NCBI RefSeq assembly: GCF_002101375.1
Contig: NZ_CP015207.1
Location: forward strand, 124,001 to 188,000
Origin: Sporosarcina ureae
GTDB taxonomy: Bacteria > Bacillota > Bacilli > Bacillales_A > Planococcaceae
Length of the DNA stretch: 64,000 bases
Direction: 5' to 3'
Of this stretch, positions 1 to 7,965 are shown piece after piece. How positions within the stretch are numbered: the first letter of the stretch is position 1; each line of letters begins with the position of its first letter. A program made the translations under genes and the position numbers. The notes below the pieces were generated by a model that was given only the letters and a program-made list of their open reading frames with translations, did not search any database and was not told where the DNA came from.

Positions 1-497
1 TTTGGTTAGAAAAGGTTAAATAACTTTTTAGACTATGGCTATACCAATATAAATTACTCATACTTTACCTCCTAAAGTTTATAGTATTTTGGATTTTTAT
101 TGGTGTGCCTTCTATAATACCAATATTAATTTGCTTATACTATAAGCCTTTATAGAAATAACCGCACTTAGATATTTAATGGTGAATGGCATCATAAATA
201 GGAAGAGTGATTTATTCAACAAAAGCGGGCGGTACTGGAATGAAAATTTGCACCCGTTCAACAAACGCGCCATTTTGTCGAATAGCGCAGGAGGTTTTTG
301 AGAAAACTAAAGAATAACATTATTATTTAGTAACTGATCAGTTTTTAGCTTTGAGCGTTATTCATTTATGTCTGAGTGGATACGTTCTTTGGGTTTTTAG
401 AAAAAATCTCTATTTATGGTCTGAAGTGAAATGGGATGATGTTCACACCGAAAAATTTAAAACAATACGAGAAGTATAGCGCATCTCTAAAACAGAA
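1..497. other. Non-coding stretch at the window start
   Basis: No convincing gene is seen here. Most is AT-rich. Around 205-295 lies a more GC-rich patch with two related pieces, TTCAACAAAAGCGGGC and GTTCAACAAACGCGCC, which look like a decayed repeat. The left edge may hold the tail of an upstream feature outside the window. Confidence 0.4.
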
Positions 498-526
498 TTG
501 ACAACTTTATGTATTACCCATATAAT
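498..526 (+). promoter_or_regulatory. Sigma-A promoter of the GntR/ABC operon
   Basis: TTGACA at 498-503 and TATAAT at 521-526 are separated by exactly 17 bases, a perfect vegetative promoter match. It lies about 80 bases before the GntR gene, and the dyads at 525-557 begin inside its -10 box. Confidence 0.85.
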
Positions 527-557
527 ACACTTAACGTGTATGAACCACTTGATACAC
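525..557 (+). promoter_or_regulatory. Tandem dyads, probable GntR operator
   Basis: ATACAC-TTAAC-GTGTAT (525-541) is followed by a second dyad sharing its right arm, GTGTAT-N10-ATACAC (536-557). Another half site, CATACAC, lies near 577-583. Short GTGTAT/ATACAC arms are plausible targets for a YtrA-type GntR repressor. The placement, overlapping the -10 box and the start region, fits autorepression of the operon; the link to this regulator is inference. Confidence 0.6.
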
Positions 558-608
558 ACACTAAGAAAATGATGTGCATACACCCAAGAACGTATAGGAG
601 TTGTTTCG

Positions 609-992
609 ATGAATGTAAATTTTAACAATCGCGACCCAGTCTATTTGCAGGTAGTTCGGTATTTTAAAGAAAGAATTGCAATAGGCGAATTAGTACCTGG
701 AGAAGAAATACCATCGAGACGGGAGTTGGCAAACAGGGTGAAGATAAACCCTAATACCGTACAACGAGCGTATAAGGAAATGGAGGAACAGGGTTTGATC
801 CATACCGAACGTAATCATCCGAGCAAAATAACAACCGATGAAAAGATACTAGGCAAAGTACGAGAAGAGTTGCTACTTGAGGCGGTGGAAACATTTGTAA
901 CATCCGTTCGGTCTATTAAAGTTCCAGTTGATGAATTATTGAACTTGGTAAGAACAAAGTACACAGATCATGACGATGATAAGGGGGTATAA
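609..992 (+). CDS. GntR-family (YtrA-type) transcriptional regulator
   Basis: This is a 127-residue DNA-binding regulator. Residues about 10-75 form the GntR winged helix, with the typical GELVPGEEIPSRRELA and NPNTVQRAYKEMEEQGLI blocks. The C-terminal part is only about 50 residues, too short for an effector-binding domain, which is characteristic of the YtrA subfamily that controls ABC transporter operons. The ATG has an AGGAG just upstream. The ABC ATPase begins two bases after its stop, so they are co-transcribed. Dyads over the upstream promoter suggest that it represses its own operon. In Bacillus such operons respond to cell-wall-active compounds, but the inducer here cannot be read from sequence. 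Confidence 0.9.
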   Translation: MNVNFNNRDPVYLQVVRYFKERIAIGELVPGEEIPSRRELANRVKINPNTVQRAYKEMEEQGLIHTERNHPSKITTDEKILGKVREELLLEAVETFVTSVRSIKVPVDELLNLVRTKYTDHDDDKGV

Positions 993-994
993 AA

Positions 995-1684
995 ATGATT
1001 GAAGTAAAAGAGGTTACAAAGAATTATGGTCGGAAAAAAATATTGAAAGGTGTATCTTTTACAGCCAACAAAGGTGAAATAACTTGTTTACTAGGAATTA
1101 ACGGAGTTGGTAAAACAACCATTTTAAATGCCATCATGGCACTTACCCCGATTAACAAAGGACAAATATTAATCAACGGAGAAACCATTAATAAAAACAT
1201 GTTCGAAAAAATCACCTTTATACCTGATGCCATCACAATGCTACCACAGATGAAAATCTCTGAGGCAATGGAGTTCATGAATGACTTTTATACATGTTGG
1301 AACCAGAAACGTGCAACAGAACTGCTTGGTTTTTTACGATTGAACGAACAGGATAGAATCTCTTCCTTATCAAAAGGAAATACAGCAAAGGTCAATTTAT
1401 TGCTGGGTTTAGCAATGGATGTTGACTTTGTATTAATGGATGAACCGTTTTCGGGAATTGACATGTTTAGTCGTGAAGAAATTGCCAAAGTGTTTACAAG
1501 TCATTTAATTGAAAATAGGGGCGTTATTATAACAACACATGAAATAGGCGATATCGAACATTTAATCGATAAAGTGGTGCTGTTAGACGAAGGGATTGTA
1601 ATTAGGGAGTTCAGCGCGGAAGAAGCCCGTGAAAACGAAGGGAAATCTGTGGTGGATGTTATGAGAGAGGTGTATCAGAAATGA
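995..1684 (+). CDS. ABC transporter ATP-binding protein
   Basis: A 229-residue cytoplasmic ATPase subunit that powers the membrane protein encoded next. Visible motifs are Walker A GINGVGKTT (residues 34-42), a signature region SLSKGNTAKVN (about 129-139) and Walker B VLMDEPFSGID (about 152-162), followed by a switch histidine in TTHE. The signature is a divergent form of LSGGQ, as in exporter ATPases of the YtrB/CcmA type. It follows the GntR gene after two bases and overlaps the permease start (ATGA), so translation is coupled. The substrate is unknown. Export of, or resistance to, a membrane- or wall-active compound is the family-based guess. Confidence 0.88.
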   Translation: MIEVKEVTKNYGRKKILKGVSFTANKGEITCLLGINGVGKTTILNAIMALTPINKGQILINGETINKNMFEKITFIPDAITMLPQMKISEAMEFMNDFYTCWNQKRATELLGFLRLNEQDRISSLSKGNTAKVNLLLGLAMDVDFVLMDEPFSGIDMFSREEIAKVFTSHLIENRGVIITTHEIGDIEHLIDKVVLLDEGIVIREFSAEEARENEGKSVVDVMREVYQK

Positions 1685-2514
1685 AAAACTACTTGAAGTT
1701 AGTCAATTTTGAATTCAATCGTATTGCAAAAATATTTGCAGTTCTACTAGGCATTACGCTAGTTGTACAAATTACTGGAGTCATAGTGTTGTCGAAAAAC
1801 TACTTAAACATGGCCAATGAAAAAATTTATGAAGAGTTTATGCCAAAAGCAGAATTCTTAGTAGACTATGGCCAAATGAGTTTTCTCGCTGTTACTAGAA
1901 GTATGTGGTTTTTTGGTCCAATTGCTTTATGTATCGCCGGTGTTGGGTTCTATATTTTCCTGATCTGGTATCGTGATTGGTTCGGAAAAAACACATTTAT
2001 TTATCGATTATTAATGTTACCCACAACGAGATTGAATGTTTTCTACGCAAAGATAACAAATATTCTACTAGCGACGTTTGGCTTTGTGGCATTTCAACTT
2101 ATTTTGATTCCACTAGAGACAATGGTTTTTAGATGGATGCTGCCAAAGGAATTCCGAGTGGATATGAGTATCAAAGAGATTGTTAGCAGCATGCCAGAAT
2201 TACACTTGCTTTTCCCAACTACTTTTCTTGAAATGATAGTGTTTTATGGAGCAGGGGTAATGGTGGTGTCCATTCTGTTTACTGCAATTTTATTTGAAAG
2301 AAGTTATAAGTGGAAAGGCATTTTTGTGGGGATTTTGTTCAGCTTAGTAGCGGTTGCGGTATTGATCTCACCTCTTCTTTTGCAAGAATTTGTACTGAAT
2401 GACTTTTTCTATCCATTAGAATTATTTGTATTTGAAATAATAATGGGTGTAATCGTACTTACAGGATCTATTTGGATGAGTGGATTCTTATTAAAGAACA
2501 AGATCACTGTATAA
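1681..2514 (+). CDS. ABC transporter permease, multi-pass membrane protein
   Basis: A 277-residue integral membrane protein with about six hydrophobic segments: near 17-37, 78-95, 118-140, 180-205, 220-240 and 248-270. A large polar loop between segments 1 and 2 (residues about 40-70) should face outside. It overlaps the ATPase gene by four bases, so the two products are made together and likely form the exporter. No sequence motif gives the substrate. Such permeases next to a YtrA-type regulator are often of the YtrC/YtrD or ABC-2 type. Confidence 0.8.
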   Translation: MKNYLKLVNFEFNRIAKIFAVLLGITLVVQITGVIVLSKNYLNMANEKIYEEFMPKAEFLVDYGQMSFLAVTRSMWFFGPIALCIAGVGFYIFLIWYRDWFGKNTFIYRLLMLPTTRLNVFYAKITNILLATFGFVAFQLILIPLETMVFRWMLPKEFRVDMSIKEIVSSMPELHLLFPTTFLEMIVFYGAGVMVVSILFTAILFERSYKWKGIFVGILFSLVAVAVLISPLLLQEFVLNDFFYPLELFVFEIIMGVIVLTGSIWMSGFLLKNKITV

Positions 2515-2529
2515 GGAGTGTGTGTGGAG

Positions 2530-3750
2530 ATGAAAAAGTATTGGAAGTTTACTTCAATTATTGCGGTTATTGTGCTTAGCATTGGAACGTTTTATGTTAG
2601 CTCTGCTAATTCGGCAACACAATTTCCTGAGTTTGTAATAAATAAGAAGAGCGGTAATGCTGAAGAAATAAAATCTTTGGAGTTGGAAGGATTCTATCAT
2701 AAAGGCGGATCTATGGGTTATGTAAACAATTACTTGAAGATCACTTCTGACGGTTCGGATTATAGAAACGGTAGTTCAATTATTGACTCGGTTATAGGAC
2801 ACCCCGCACCACTGATTCAGGAATTACAGGAGAATTATCGTAAATTCATGAGAGGCAAAGGCCAAAGTGTCGATTCATTTTTTGTGAACAAGAAGCTGAT
2901 AGCCTATGCAGAAGTGAAGTATAAAACAGGTTCAATTACAAATAGAGATTTCAAATTCGACCTATCTATGGTTGATAAAGACACTGGCCATATATCTTCC
3001 TTCACTATTGAAGTTCCAGACAGTTCATCAATTAAACATATGTTTGTTGAAGATGTCCAAGTGGTTGATAACGAACTACATGTGATTACCCATAATAATA
3101 CTAGAAAGAATAAGAAATATTTTAATGAAAAACATATCTACTCTTTCGATACATCTACTGGGAATATAAACAGTAATGAAACGGTTTTATCCATCCCTGA
3201 ACAACAAGACAATGACTATACTTTTGCAAACCTAATTCAAACAAACCCAGATCAAGCGAATGAAAAACTTGTATTCATAAAAACGCAAGACAACATGATA
3301 CAAGAAGAAGAAACGGATAGAGTAGAAAAAACTATTAAGCAACTAATTTATTACAATTTAAAAACGAAAGAAAAAGAGGTACTTGAATTGCCAGGCGGTT
3401 TAGAAGAGTATCAAAACAGTTTCTCTGATGGTTCAACCATATATCTTTCGAAAGTAAGCGAGGGGAATTTGGTTATAACTCCTTATAATATAGAGAATAG
3501 TCTAGTTGGTAAGGAATGGACTATACAGCTATCAAACGAAAGAAGTAATGAAGAACCACCAATTATTTTTACAAAAGACGGTAAGTTATATGTGACAACA
3601 CATATCACAAATTTTGAAACAAAGGCTAGCATCACCGTTATTGATTTGAAAACATCGGATATAATTTACCAGGGTGAAGTAATCAGAAAAGATCTCCCAA
3701 AAAGTGATGAACAATTTGAGTTCTATATTTTTAATATGATCGTAAAATAA
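2530..3750 (+). CDS. Exported or membrane-anchored protein of unknown function
   Basis: A protein of about 406 residues with one N-terminal hydrophobic segment (about residues 5-26, IIAVIVLSIGTFYVSSANS), a signal peptide or single anchor. The rest is hydrophilic and rich in beta-strand-like patterns with repeated YNLKTKEKEV-type segments, reminiscent of a beta-propeller surface domain, though no family is recognised with certainty. AAGGAG sits at 2513-2518; GTG at 2524 and ATG at 2530 are both possible starts and the ATG is used here. It follows the permease with almost no gap and ends the operon before a terminator. It may be an accessory sensor or binding component of the ABC system. Confidence 0.7.
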   Translation: MKKYWKFTSIIAVIVLSIGTFYVSSANSATQFPEFVINKKSGNAEEIKSLELEGFYHKGGSMGYVNNYLKITSDGSDYRNGSSIIDSVIGHPAPLIQELQENYRKFMRGKGQSVDSFFVNKKLIAYAEVKYKTGSITNRDFKFDLSMVDKDTGHISSFTIEVPDSSSIKHMFVEDVQVVDNELHVITHNNTRKNKKYFNEKHIYSFDTSTGNINSNETVLSIPEQQDNDYTFANLIQTNPDQANEKLVFIKTQDNMIQEEETDRVEKTIKQLIYYNLKTKEKEVLELPGGLEEYQNSFSDGSTIYLSKVSEGNLVITPYNIENSLVGKEWTIQLSNERSNEEPPIIFTKDGKLYVTTHITNFETKASITVIDLKTSDIIYQGEVIRKDLPKSDEQFEFYIFNMIVK

Positions 3751-3760
3751 GAGTTGAATG

Positions 3761-3793
3761 GGGCTTGCTTTAGTTTTAAAGCAAGCTCTTTTG
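3761..3793 (+). terminator. Rho-independent terminator of the GntR/ABC operon
   Basis: GCTTGCTTTA and TAAAGCAAGC form a ten-pair stem with a four-base loop, followed by a short T-rich run (CTCTTTTG). It lies directly after the operon's last stop codon. Confidence 0.85.
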
Positions 3794-3986
3794 TCTGGAT
3801 AAAAATATGGCCTAGACGCAAAAGATATTTGGTGAATCAGACGTATACGAAGAAAGAAGATTAAAAGGGTACAATAATAAGCCACTGACTTTTTGAATGA
3901 AGGAGTCAAACAACATGACAAAGAGATTGCACTACTAATTTAGTAACTGTAACGACTGATTAAAGAATCGAGCGCGATTGTTTACT

Positions 3987-4269
3987 ATGCGTATCTTTTG
4001 TTATATTCAATTCATTGGTATAATTGGGATGAGTATTTCTATGTTATGGATTTCTACACAAGTTAAGCCAAGTTTGATAAATGTAAAAGAAGTTACTGTA
4101 GAAGGGAAAAATAAAAGGTTTTGTTAGCCGTTCGACTGTAGACGAACGTAGAAAAGATTTAGAGAAACACGAACTACATGAGAGAGCGTTAGAAGTTTTA
4201 AATGAAATGTTTATGAAAATCGAAGAAAAAAATAGTATTTCTACGATATTCGTTATGCCTAAAGAGTAA
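3987..4269 (+). pseudogene. Frameshifted small gene (hypothetical protein)
   Basis: A frame opens at ATG 3987 with a hydrophobic start (FIGIIGMSISMLWIS) and runs to a stop near 4133. A second frame, one base off, continues smoothly through STVDERRKDLEKHELHERAL to the stop at 4267-4269. The switch falls in the A-rich stretch around 4112-4122, where a single-base change would restore one reading frame of about 93 residues with an N-terminal membrane segment and a charged helical C-terminus. It is either a recent pseudogene or a sequencing error. The function is unknown and no good ribosome site was found. Confidence 0.5.
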
Positions 4270-4340
4270 GTATCAGTTTGTTCGATAAATGGGGGCAGTT
4301 GTGGAGGATGTACTGTTACAGGTTAAATTGAAATGATAGT

Positions 4341-4385
4341 GAGCTTAATTCCTTGCTGAAATTGTAAGGAATTAAGCTCTTTTTT
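4341..4385 (+). terminator. Rho-independent terminator
   Basis: GAGCTTAATTCCTT (4341-4354) and AAGGAATTAAGCTC (4366-4379) pair perfectly over 14 bases and are followed by six T. It separates the broken gene from the sigma-factor operon. Confidence 0.9.
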
Positions 4386-4480
4386 ACTTTGCCAAAAAAG
4401 TTTATCATTTCTTGTAACGAATGTGGTTTTTATTCTATATATATATATGCCGGTTAGCATCAGAGGGAAGGAGGAATTGG

Positions 4481-4990
4481 GTGGAGGATTTAAGCGAAGT
4501 TTATAAATCCTATGCAAATGAAGTAAAAGCTTTCCTTCTTTGTTTGACATCAAATACGGATTTAGCAGAAGAATTAACACAAGAAACATTTTATCAAGCC
4601 GTAAAATCTATCGAACGTTATAATGGCGAATGCAAAATGTCAGTTTGGTTATGTCAAATTGCTAAGCATTGCTACTATGATCATTTAAAACGGGAGAAGT
4701 ATAGGAACTATTCAAGTCTTGAACAATTAGCGCAAACGGGTATAGATTTTCATTCTAATGAAGATTTACCAGATATAGCTATGATAAAACAGGATATACA
4801 ACAGACAATTAATCTGGAGATTCAAAAGCTAAAAGAACCTCATCGAGAAATTTTTTTACTTCGAACAAAGCTAGATTTAAGTTTCAAGGAAATTGGAGTT
4901 ATCTTCAATAAAAATGAAAATTGGGCAAGAGTTACATATTATCGTGCAAAATGCACTCTAGCAGAAAGGATGGATTTGAATGAAATGTAA
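4481..4990 (+). CDS. ECF-type RNA polymerase sigma factor
   Basis: An alternative sigma factor of about 169 residues. The region-2 pattern YNGECKMSVWLCQIAKHCYYDH is seen near residues 45-66 and the region-4 helix-turn-helix DLSFKEIGVIFNKNENWARV near 130-150; spacing and length fit small ECF sigmas. The frame is open further upstream, but GTG at 4481 is preceded by GGAAGGAGG at a proper distance and begins the conserved domain, so it is preferred. The stop overlaps the start of the anti-sigma gene, indicating coupling. TGTAAC at 4413-4418 resembles an ECF -35 element and may reflect self-activation, but a -10 was not identified with confidence. Confidence 0.88.
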   Translation: MEDLSEVYKSYANEVKAFLLCLTSNTDLAEELTQETFYQAVKSIERYNGECKMSVWLCQIAKHCYYDHLKREKYRNYSSLEQLAQTGIDFHSNEDLPDIAMIKQDIQQTINLEIQKLKEPHREIFLLRTKLDLSFKEIGVIFNKNENWARVTYYRAKCTLAERMDLNEM

Positions 4991-5609
4991 TATTGTACAG
5001 GATTTATTACCTTCTTATATTGATGGTATTTGCAGGGAAGAAACGGCTTCTGAGGTAAAGACTCATATTGAGAAGTGTGTCCAATGCAACAAAATGATAC
5101 AAATGATGCAACAACCGACACAACATGTTGTCGAACCAAAATTTGAAGAGGCGAAAGAACCTTTTAAACGAATTAATAAAAAGCGGCGTTTACAAGTGAT
5201 TGCTGCTTCACTATTGACATTTCTAGTTATGATAATCAGTTATCAGGTCGTTCAAAATGTGGGGGTGGTTAACCAATACTTTTTCCCAATGGCGCATGGG
5301 GTAGTAAATATAACTGACGATGATGAAGAGTGGCAAAGCCTGAATTTTAATGAAGAAAATTATCTGATATATGATCGTGTTTTCTGGAAGAAGTCTATTG
5401 TAAATACTGTTAGTAATGACATTGATAGTGGGAATGAAATTGAAGGCGATATTCTTTTAAGAGTGAAAGATGTAAATGGTAAAGTAGTGGTCGATGAAAT
5501 TCAAGTGAGTTCTGGACAAAGTGTTAAATTGGATGGTTTAAAGAAAAACAAAAAGTACTTTTTTGAAATAAAGGCATCACAAGGAAGATATTTTATTAAT
5601 GCGATATGA
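4980..5609 (+). CDS. Zinc-finger anti-sigma factor (membrane)
   Basis: A 209-residue protein that probably binds and inhibits the preceding ECF sigma factor. Residues 1-40 carry a zf-HC2 signature: an early Cys (MKCNIVQDLLPSYIDG), then H-x3-C-x2-C in HIEKCVQCNK. A single transmembrane segment follows at about 73-95 (VIAASLLTFLVMIISYQVV). The extracellular C-terminal domain of about 110 residues has no recognised family and is the likely signal-receiving part. It overlaps the sigma gene by 11 bases. Release of such sigmas usually follows proteolysis of the anti-sigma or its redox change; which applies here cannot be told. Confidence 0.85.
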   Translation: MKCNIVQDLLPSYIDGICREETASEVKTHIEKCVQCNKMIQMMQQPTQHVVEPKFEEAKEPFKRINKKRRLQVIAASLLTFLVMIISYQVVQNVGVVNQYFFPMAHGVVNITDDDEEWQSLNFNEENYLIYDRVFWKKSIVNTVSNDIDSGNEIEGDILLRVKDVNGKVVVDEIQVSSGQSVKLDGLKKNKKYFFEIKASQGRYFINAI

Positions 5610-5836
5610 TAAAATAAAGACCAAGATAGTTGTTTGAATTCTTTAGAGATATTATGTTTATTGTTCAAAAGAGTGAAGTTGCTGAAGAAGAATTGCATCC
5701 TTTTCAGTAATAGGGCCATTTTGCAGAGCAAGTAAGGGGGGCAACAAACGAATATGATTCGTGCTGCGATCTGATCGTATGCCGTAAAAGTACTGTTTTG
5801 GTGTGTTACTTATATCGAATTTGGGAGGTCACACTC

Positions 5837-6097
5837 TTGCAAAGTAGACGTAGTTTAGGAATACTTTCTTTTATTACACTGATTGTAGGATTTATTTTGG
5901 TTTGTGTGTTTATTTTCACAGGTGATTTTTTCATTGCAATGCCATTCGGATATATCCTTATAGCCCTCTCATTCGGTTTATCCTTTTTCAGTAGAAAAGA
6001 CAAATTCGGAAGAGTATCATTTTACGCACTCCCCATAATTGCAACCATTTATTTATTGTTCATAGGAGTTATGTATATATTTTGGGATACCCCCTAA
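5837..6097 (+). CDS. Small membrane protein of unknown function
   Basis: About 86 residues with three hydrophobic segments: residues about 8-28 (ILSFITLIVGFILVCVFIF), 33-48 and 60-80. It starts at TTG 5837, because GGGAGG at 5823-5828 is correctly spaced for it and not for the earlier in-frame codon at 5798. It stands alone: the gap after the anti-sigma gene is about 220 bases with nothing recognisable, and no terminator is clear behind it. No family is recognised. Confidence 0.6.
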   Translation: MQSRRSLGILSFITLIVGFILVCVFIFTGDFFIAMPFGYILIALSFGLSFFSRKDKFGRVSFYALPIIATIYLLFIGVMYIFWDTP

Positions 6098-6339
6098 TAC
6101 AATGTCGTAAATAGATGCTTTTGTTGAACATCAAAAGCTTGATTCTCCTAGTCTTTAAAAGGTGGATGAGGCTTTATTATATATTTTCGGTACAAAATAG
6201 ATGCAAATTGACTCCGAAAGTGACACGCCTCTACAAGAGCTTTTTGCTATGTGTACAATCAAGGCATGATTGAAAATGAAGAGAACAAACTAATTAGCTT
6301 ACATACTATTGCCATAAAGATAAATTATTTCGAAAAGGT
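6098..6339. other. Intergenic, one short inverted repeat
   Basis: Nothing coding is supported. GCTTTTG (6117-6123) and CAAAAGC (6132-6138) form a small hairpin without a T-run. The promoter-like motif of the next gene follows at 6340. Confidence 0.4.
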
Positions 6340-6369
6340 GTATCCTTATTCAAAAAGATCTCTATATAG
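6340..6369 (+). promoter_or_regulatory. Promoter-like motif, copy 1 (GTATCCTT-N13-TCTATATAG)
   Basis: GTATCCTT at 6340-6347 and TCTATATAG at 6361-6369. The homology to copy 2 (6861) extends from the first block past the second, including CAAAAAG between them and TAGTGAAG after. It sits about 55 bases upstream of the start codon. It does not resemble sigma-A boxes. Use of an alternative sigma factor is inference. Confidence 0.6.
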
Positions 6370-6424
6370 CTAGTGAAGAGGCAAATAGCTGCCGCTTACA
6401 ACTAGTTAGTAGGGGGATACTATC

Positions 6425-6778
6425 ATGCAAATTATTAATGAATCATTTCTACAATTTCATCCACACACAGCCGCGAAGATCGGACTTAATGAGTCGATGT
6501 TTCTGCAACAAATCCATGAGCTGTCTTTCGGTCTTCATGACACGATAGAAGGGACACAATGGGTGTGCAGGTCGTATAAAGAGTGGCATGCCGTGATGAA
6601 TTTCTGGTCAATGGCTACGATTATCCGAGCGATACGAAAATTGGAGAAATCCGGCTATATTCGTTCGAAGCGACAGAACTTCGGAGAAAAGATGTATCTC
6701 GTAGATTACGAAGTCTGTGAGTCGATCGGAGTATTTCTACTACCGCCAGCGAAGGGAGAAGTAGTGAGCATAAACTAA
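6425..6778 (+). CDS. Replication-organiser-like winged-helix protein (short paralogue)
   Basis: A 117-residue protein matching the N-terminal winged-helix part of phage replication organisers (DnaD-like or O-like). It shares the pattern GLNE-x2-FLQQ-x3-L, a W-V-x5-W segment and the helix AIRKLEKSGYI with the longer protein encoded at 6943-7812, but it lacks a C-terminal domain and ends after about 100 conserved residues. AGGGGG precedes the ATG. No other phage genes lie nearby, so this is either a domesticated phage module or part of a host system. It may bind DNA; no role in replication is shown. Both paralogues have the same upstream motif. Confidence 0.7.
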   Translation: MQIINESFLQFHPHTAAKIGLNESMFLQQIHELSFGLHDTIEGTQWVCRSYKEWHAVMNFWSMATIIRAIRKLEKSGYIRSKRQNFGEKMYLVDYEVCESIGVFLLPPAKGEVVSIN

Positions 6779-6860
6779 CGTGTAATCCGGATGAGTGGAG
6801 GCCTATGCTTCCGCTCTTTTCTCGTGCAGTTTTGTAATCAAAAAATAGTTTGAAAACAAG

Positions 6861-6890
6861 TATCCTTATGCAAAAAGCTCTCTATATAGT
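6861..6890 (+). promoter_or_regulatory. Promoter-like motif, copy 2 (GTATCCTT-N13-TCTATATAG)
   Basis: GTATCCTT at 6861-6868 and TCTATATAG at 6882-6890, with the same spacing as copies 1 and 3. The downstream sequence TTAGTGAAGTGG also matches copy 1. It precedes the longer replication-organiser-like gene by about 50 bases. Confidence 0.6.
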
Positions 6891-6942
6891 TAGTGAAGTG
6901 GTGAATGGTTATCACTTACACGCAATTTAGGAGGAATTCAGT

Positions 6943-7812
6943 ATGAAGTTATTAATCAATGAACAGCCATTACAATTACTACCGTCTCTTGTGCATGTAG
7001 TCGGATTAAACGAGGCATTATTTCTGCAACAGCTGCATTTCCGATCACTTATTTCAAAAAATGTGCGCGACGGCCATCAGTGGGTGAATAAAACGTATGA
7101 TCAATGGCTGGAGGAGTTTTCATTCTTGTCACGTATGACGATCAAACGTACGATTTATAATTTAGAAAAACAAGGATACGTTATTTCGACTTCTGAATAC
7201 AATAAGATGAAAATTGATAAGACGAAATGGTATCGAATTGATTACACCAAACTCCCTGCCTTGTCTATTCAAGATGACCCGTCGGTTGAAGAAGCGGTAC
7301 CAGCAAAAAGTGAACTGGAAATAGATCATGCGACGTTTCAATCTGATACAACGGACGTTTCACTTCGAAACGCTGTGTCGTACCAAAGTGAAACGAAGGA
7401 CTGTGCCAATGTGGGACGGCCTATAACCAAAGAACTTAAAGAACTTAAAAGAATAAAGAATAAAGATCTTGTCGAGAAGCCTCTCGACGTTACGCATTTC
7501 GTCATTGCCTATTTGAATGAGAAAACCGGTAAGCAATTTAAAGCAGCGTCTGCAGCTAATAAGAAATTTATTAATGCAAGAGTGAAAGAAGGCTATACAC
7601 AACAGGATTTTATACAAGTCATTGATCTCAAAGTGTCGCAATGGAATACTAATCCTGAATTTCGAGCATACTTACGTCCTTCCACATTATTCAACCCGAC
7701 GAACTTTGAAAACTATTTGAATGAACAGCCGGTAATACCTGTACAACATACGCCAAGGCGCGTGCCCAAATCGCCTGTATTGGATTTTAGTAGAGGGGAA
7801 GATTTAGGCTAG
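6943..7812 (+). CDS. Phage replisome-organiser-like protein
   Basis: A 289-residue protein in two parts. Residues 1-105 are a winged-helix domain (GLNEALFLQQLH, QWVNKTYDQWLEEF, TIYNLEKQGYVI) homologous to the 117-residue protein upstream. Residues about 185-265 match the conserved C-terminal domain of phage replication proteins (VIAYLNEKTGKQFK, INARVKEGYTQQDF, YLRPSTLFNPTNFENYLN). A low-complexity linker joins them. GGAGG precedes the ATG. In phages such proteins load or organise the helicase at the origin. Here the gene sits between chromosomal genes without other phage functions, so its present job is unknown. Confidence 0.8.
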   Translation: MKLLINEQPLQLLPSLVHVVGLNEALFLQQLHFRSLISKNVRDGHQWVNKTYDQWLEEFSFLSRMTIKRTIYNLEKQGYVISTSEYNKMKIDKTKWYRIDYTKLPALSIQDDPSVEEAVPAKSELEIDHATFQSDTTDVSLRNAVSYQSETKDCANVGRPITKELKELKRIKNKDLVEKPLDVTHFVIAYLNEKTGKQFKAASAANKKFINARVKEGYTQQDFIQVIDLKVSQWNTNPEFRAYLRPSTLFNPTNFENYLNEQPVIPVQHTPRRVPKSPVLDFSRGEDLG

Positions 7813-7875
7813 CTAACCCGTATAAAAGTAACAATGAATTTTTGAAAAAAGATCGCTATTTTGGATTCGGAAAGT

Positions 7876-7904
7876 TTGACACATCAACTATAAAAAAGCA
7901 TGAT
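7876..7904 (+). promoter_or_regulatory. Probable sigma-A promoter of the MFS gene
   Basis: TTGACA at 7876-7881 and CATGAT at 7899-7904 with a 17-base spacer. The -35 is perfect and the -10 moderate. It lies about 60 bases before the MFS start. Confidence 0.5.
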
Positions 7905-7965
7905 AAGAGTAAATGAACGGTAACTAAACTGCCGAATTCACGTGATCAACGAAAGAGGTTTTGAG

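Noticed and set aside
6425-7812. Prophage
   Set aside because: Only replication-organiser-like proteins are present; no integrase, structural, packaging or lysis genes or attachment repeats were seen.
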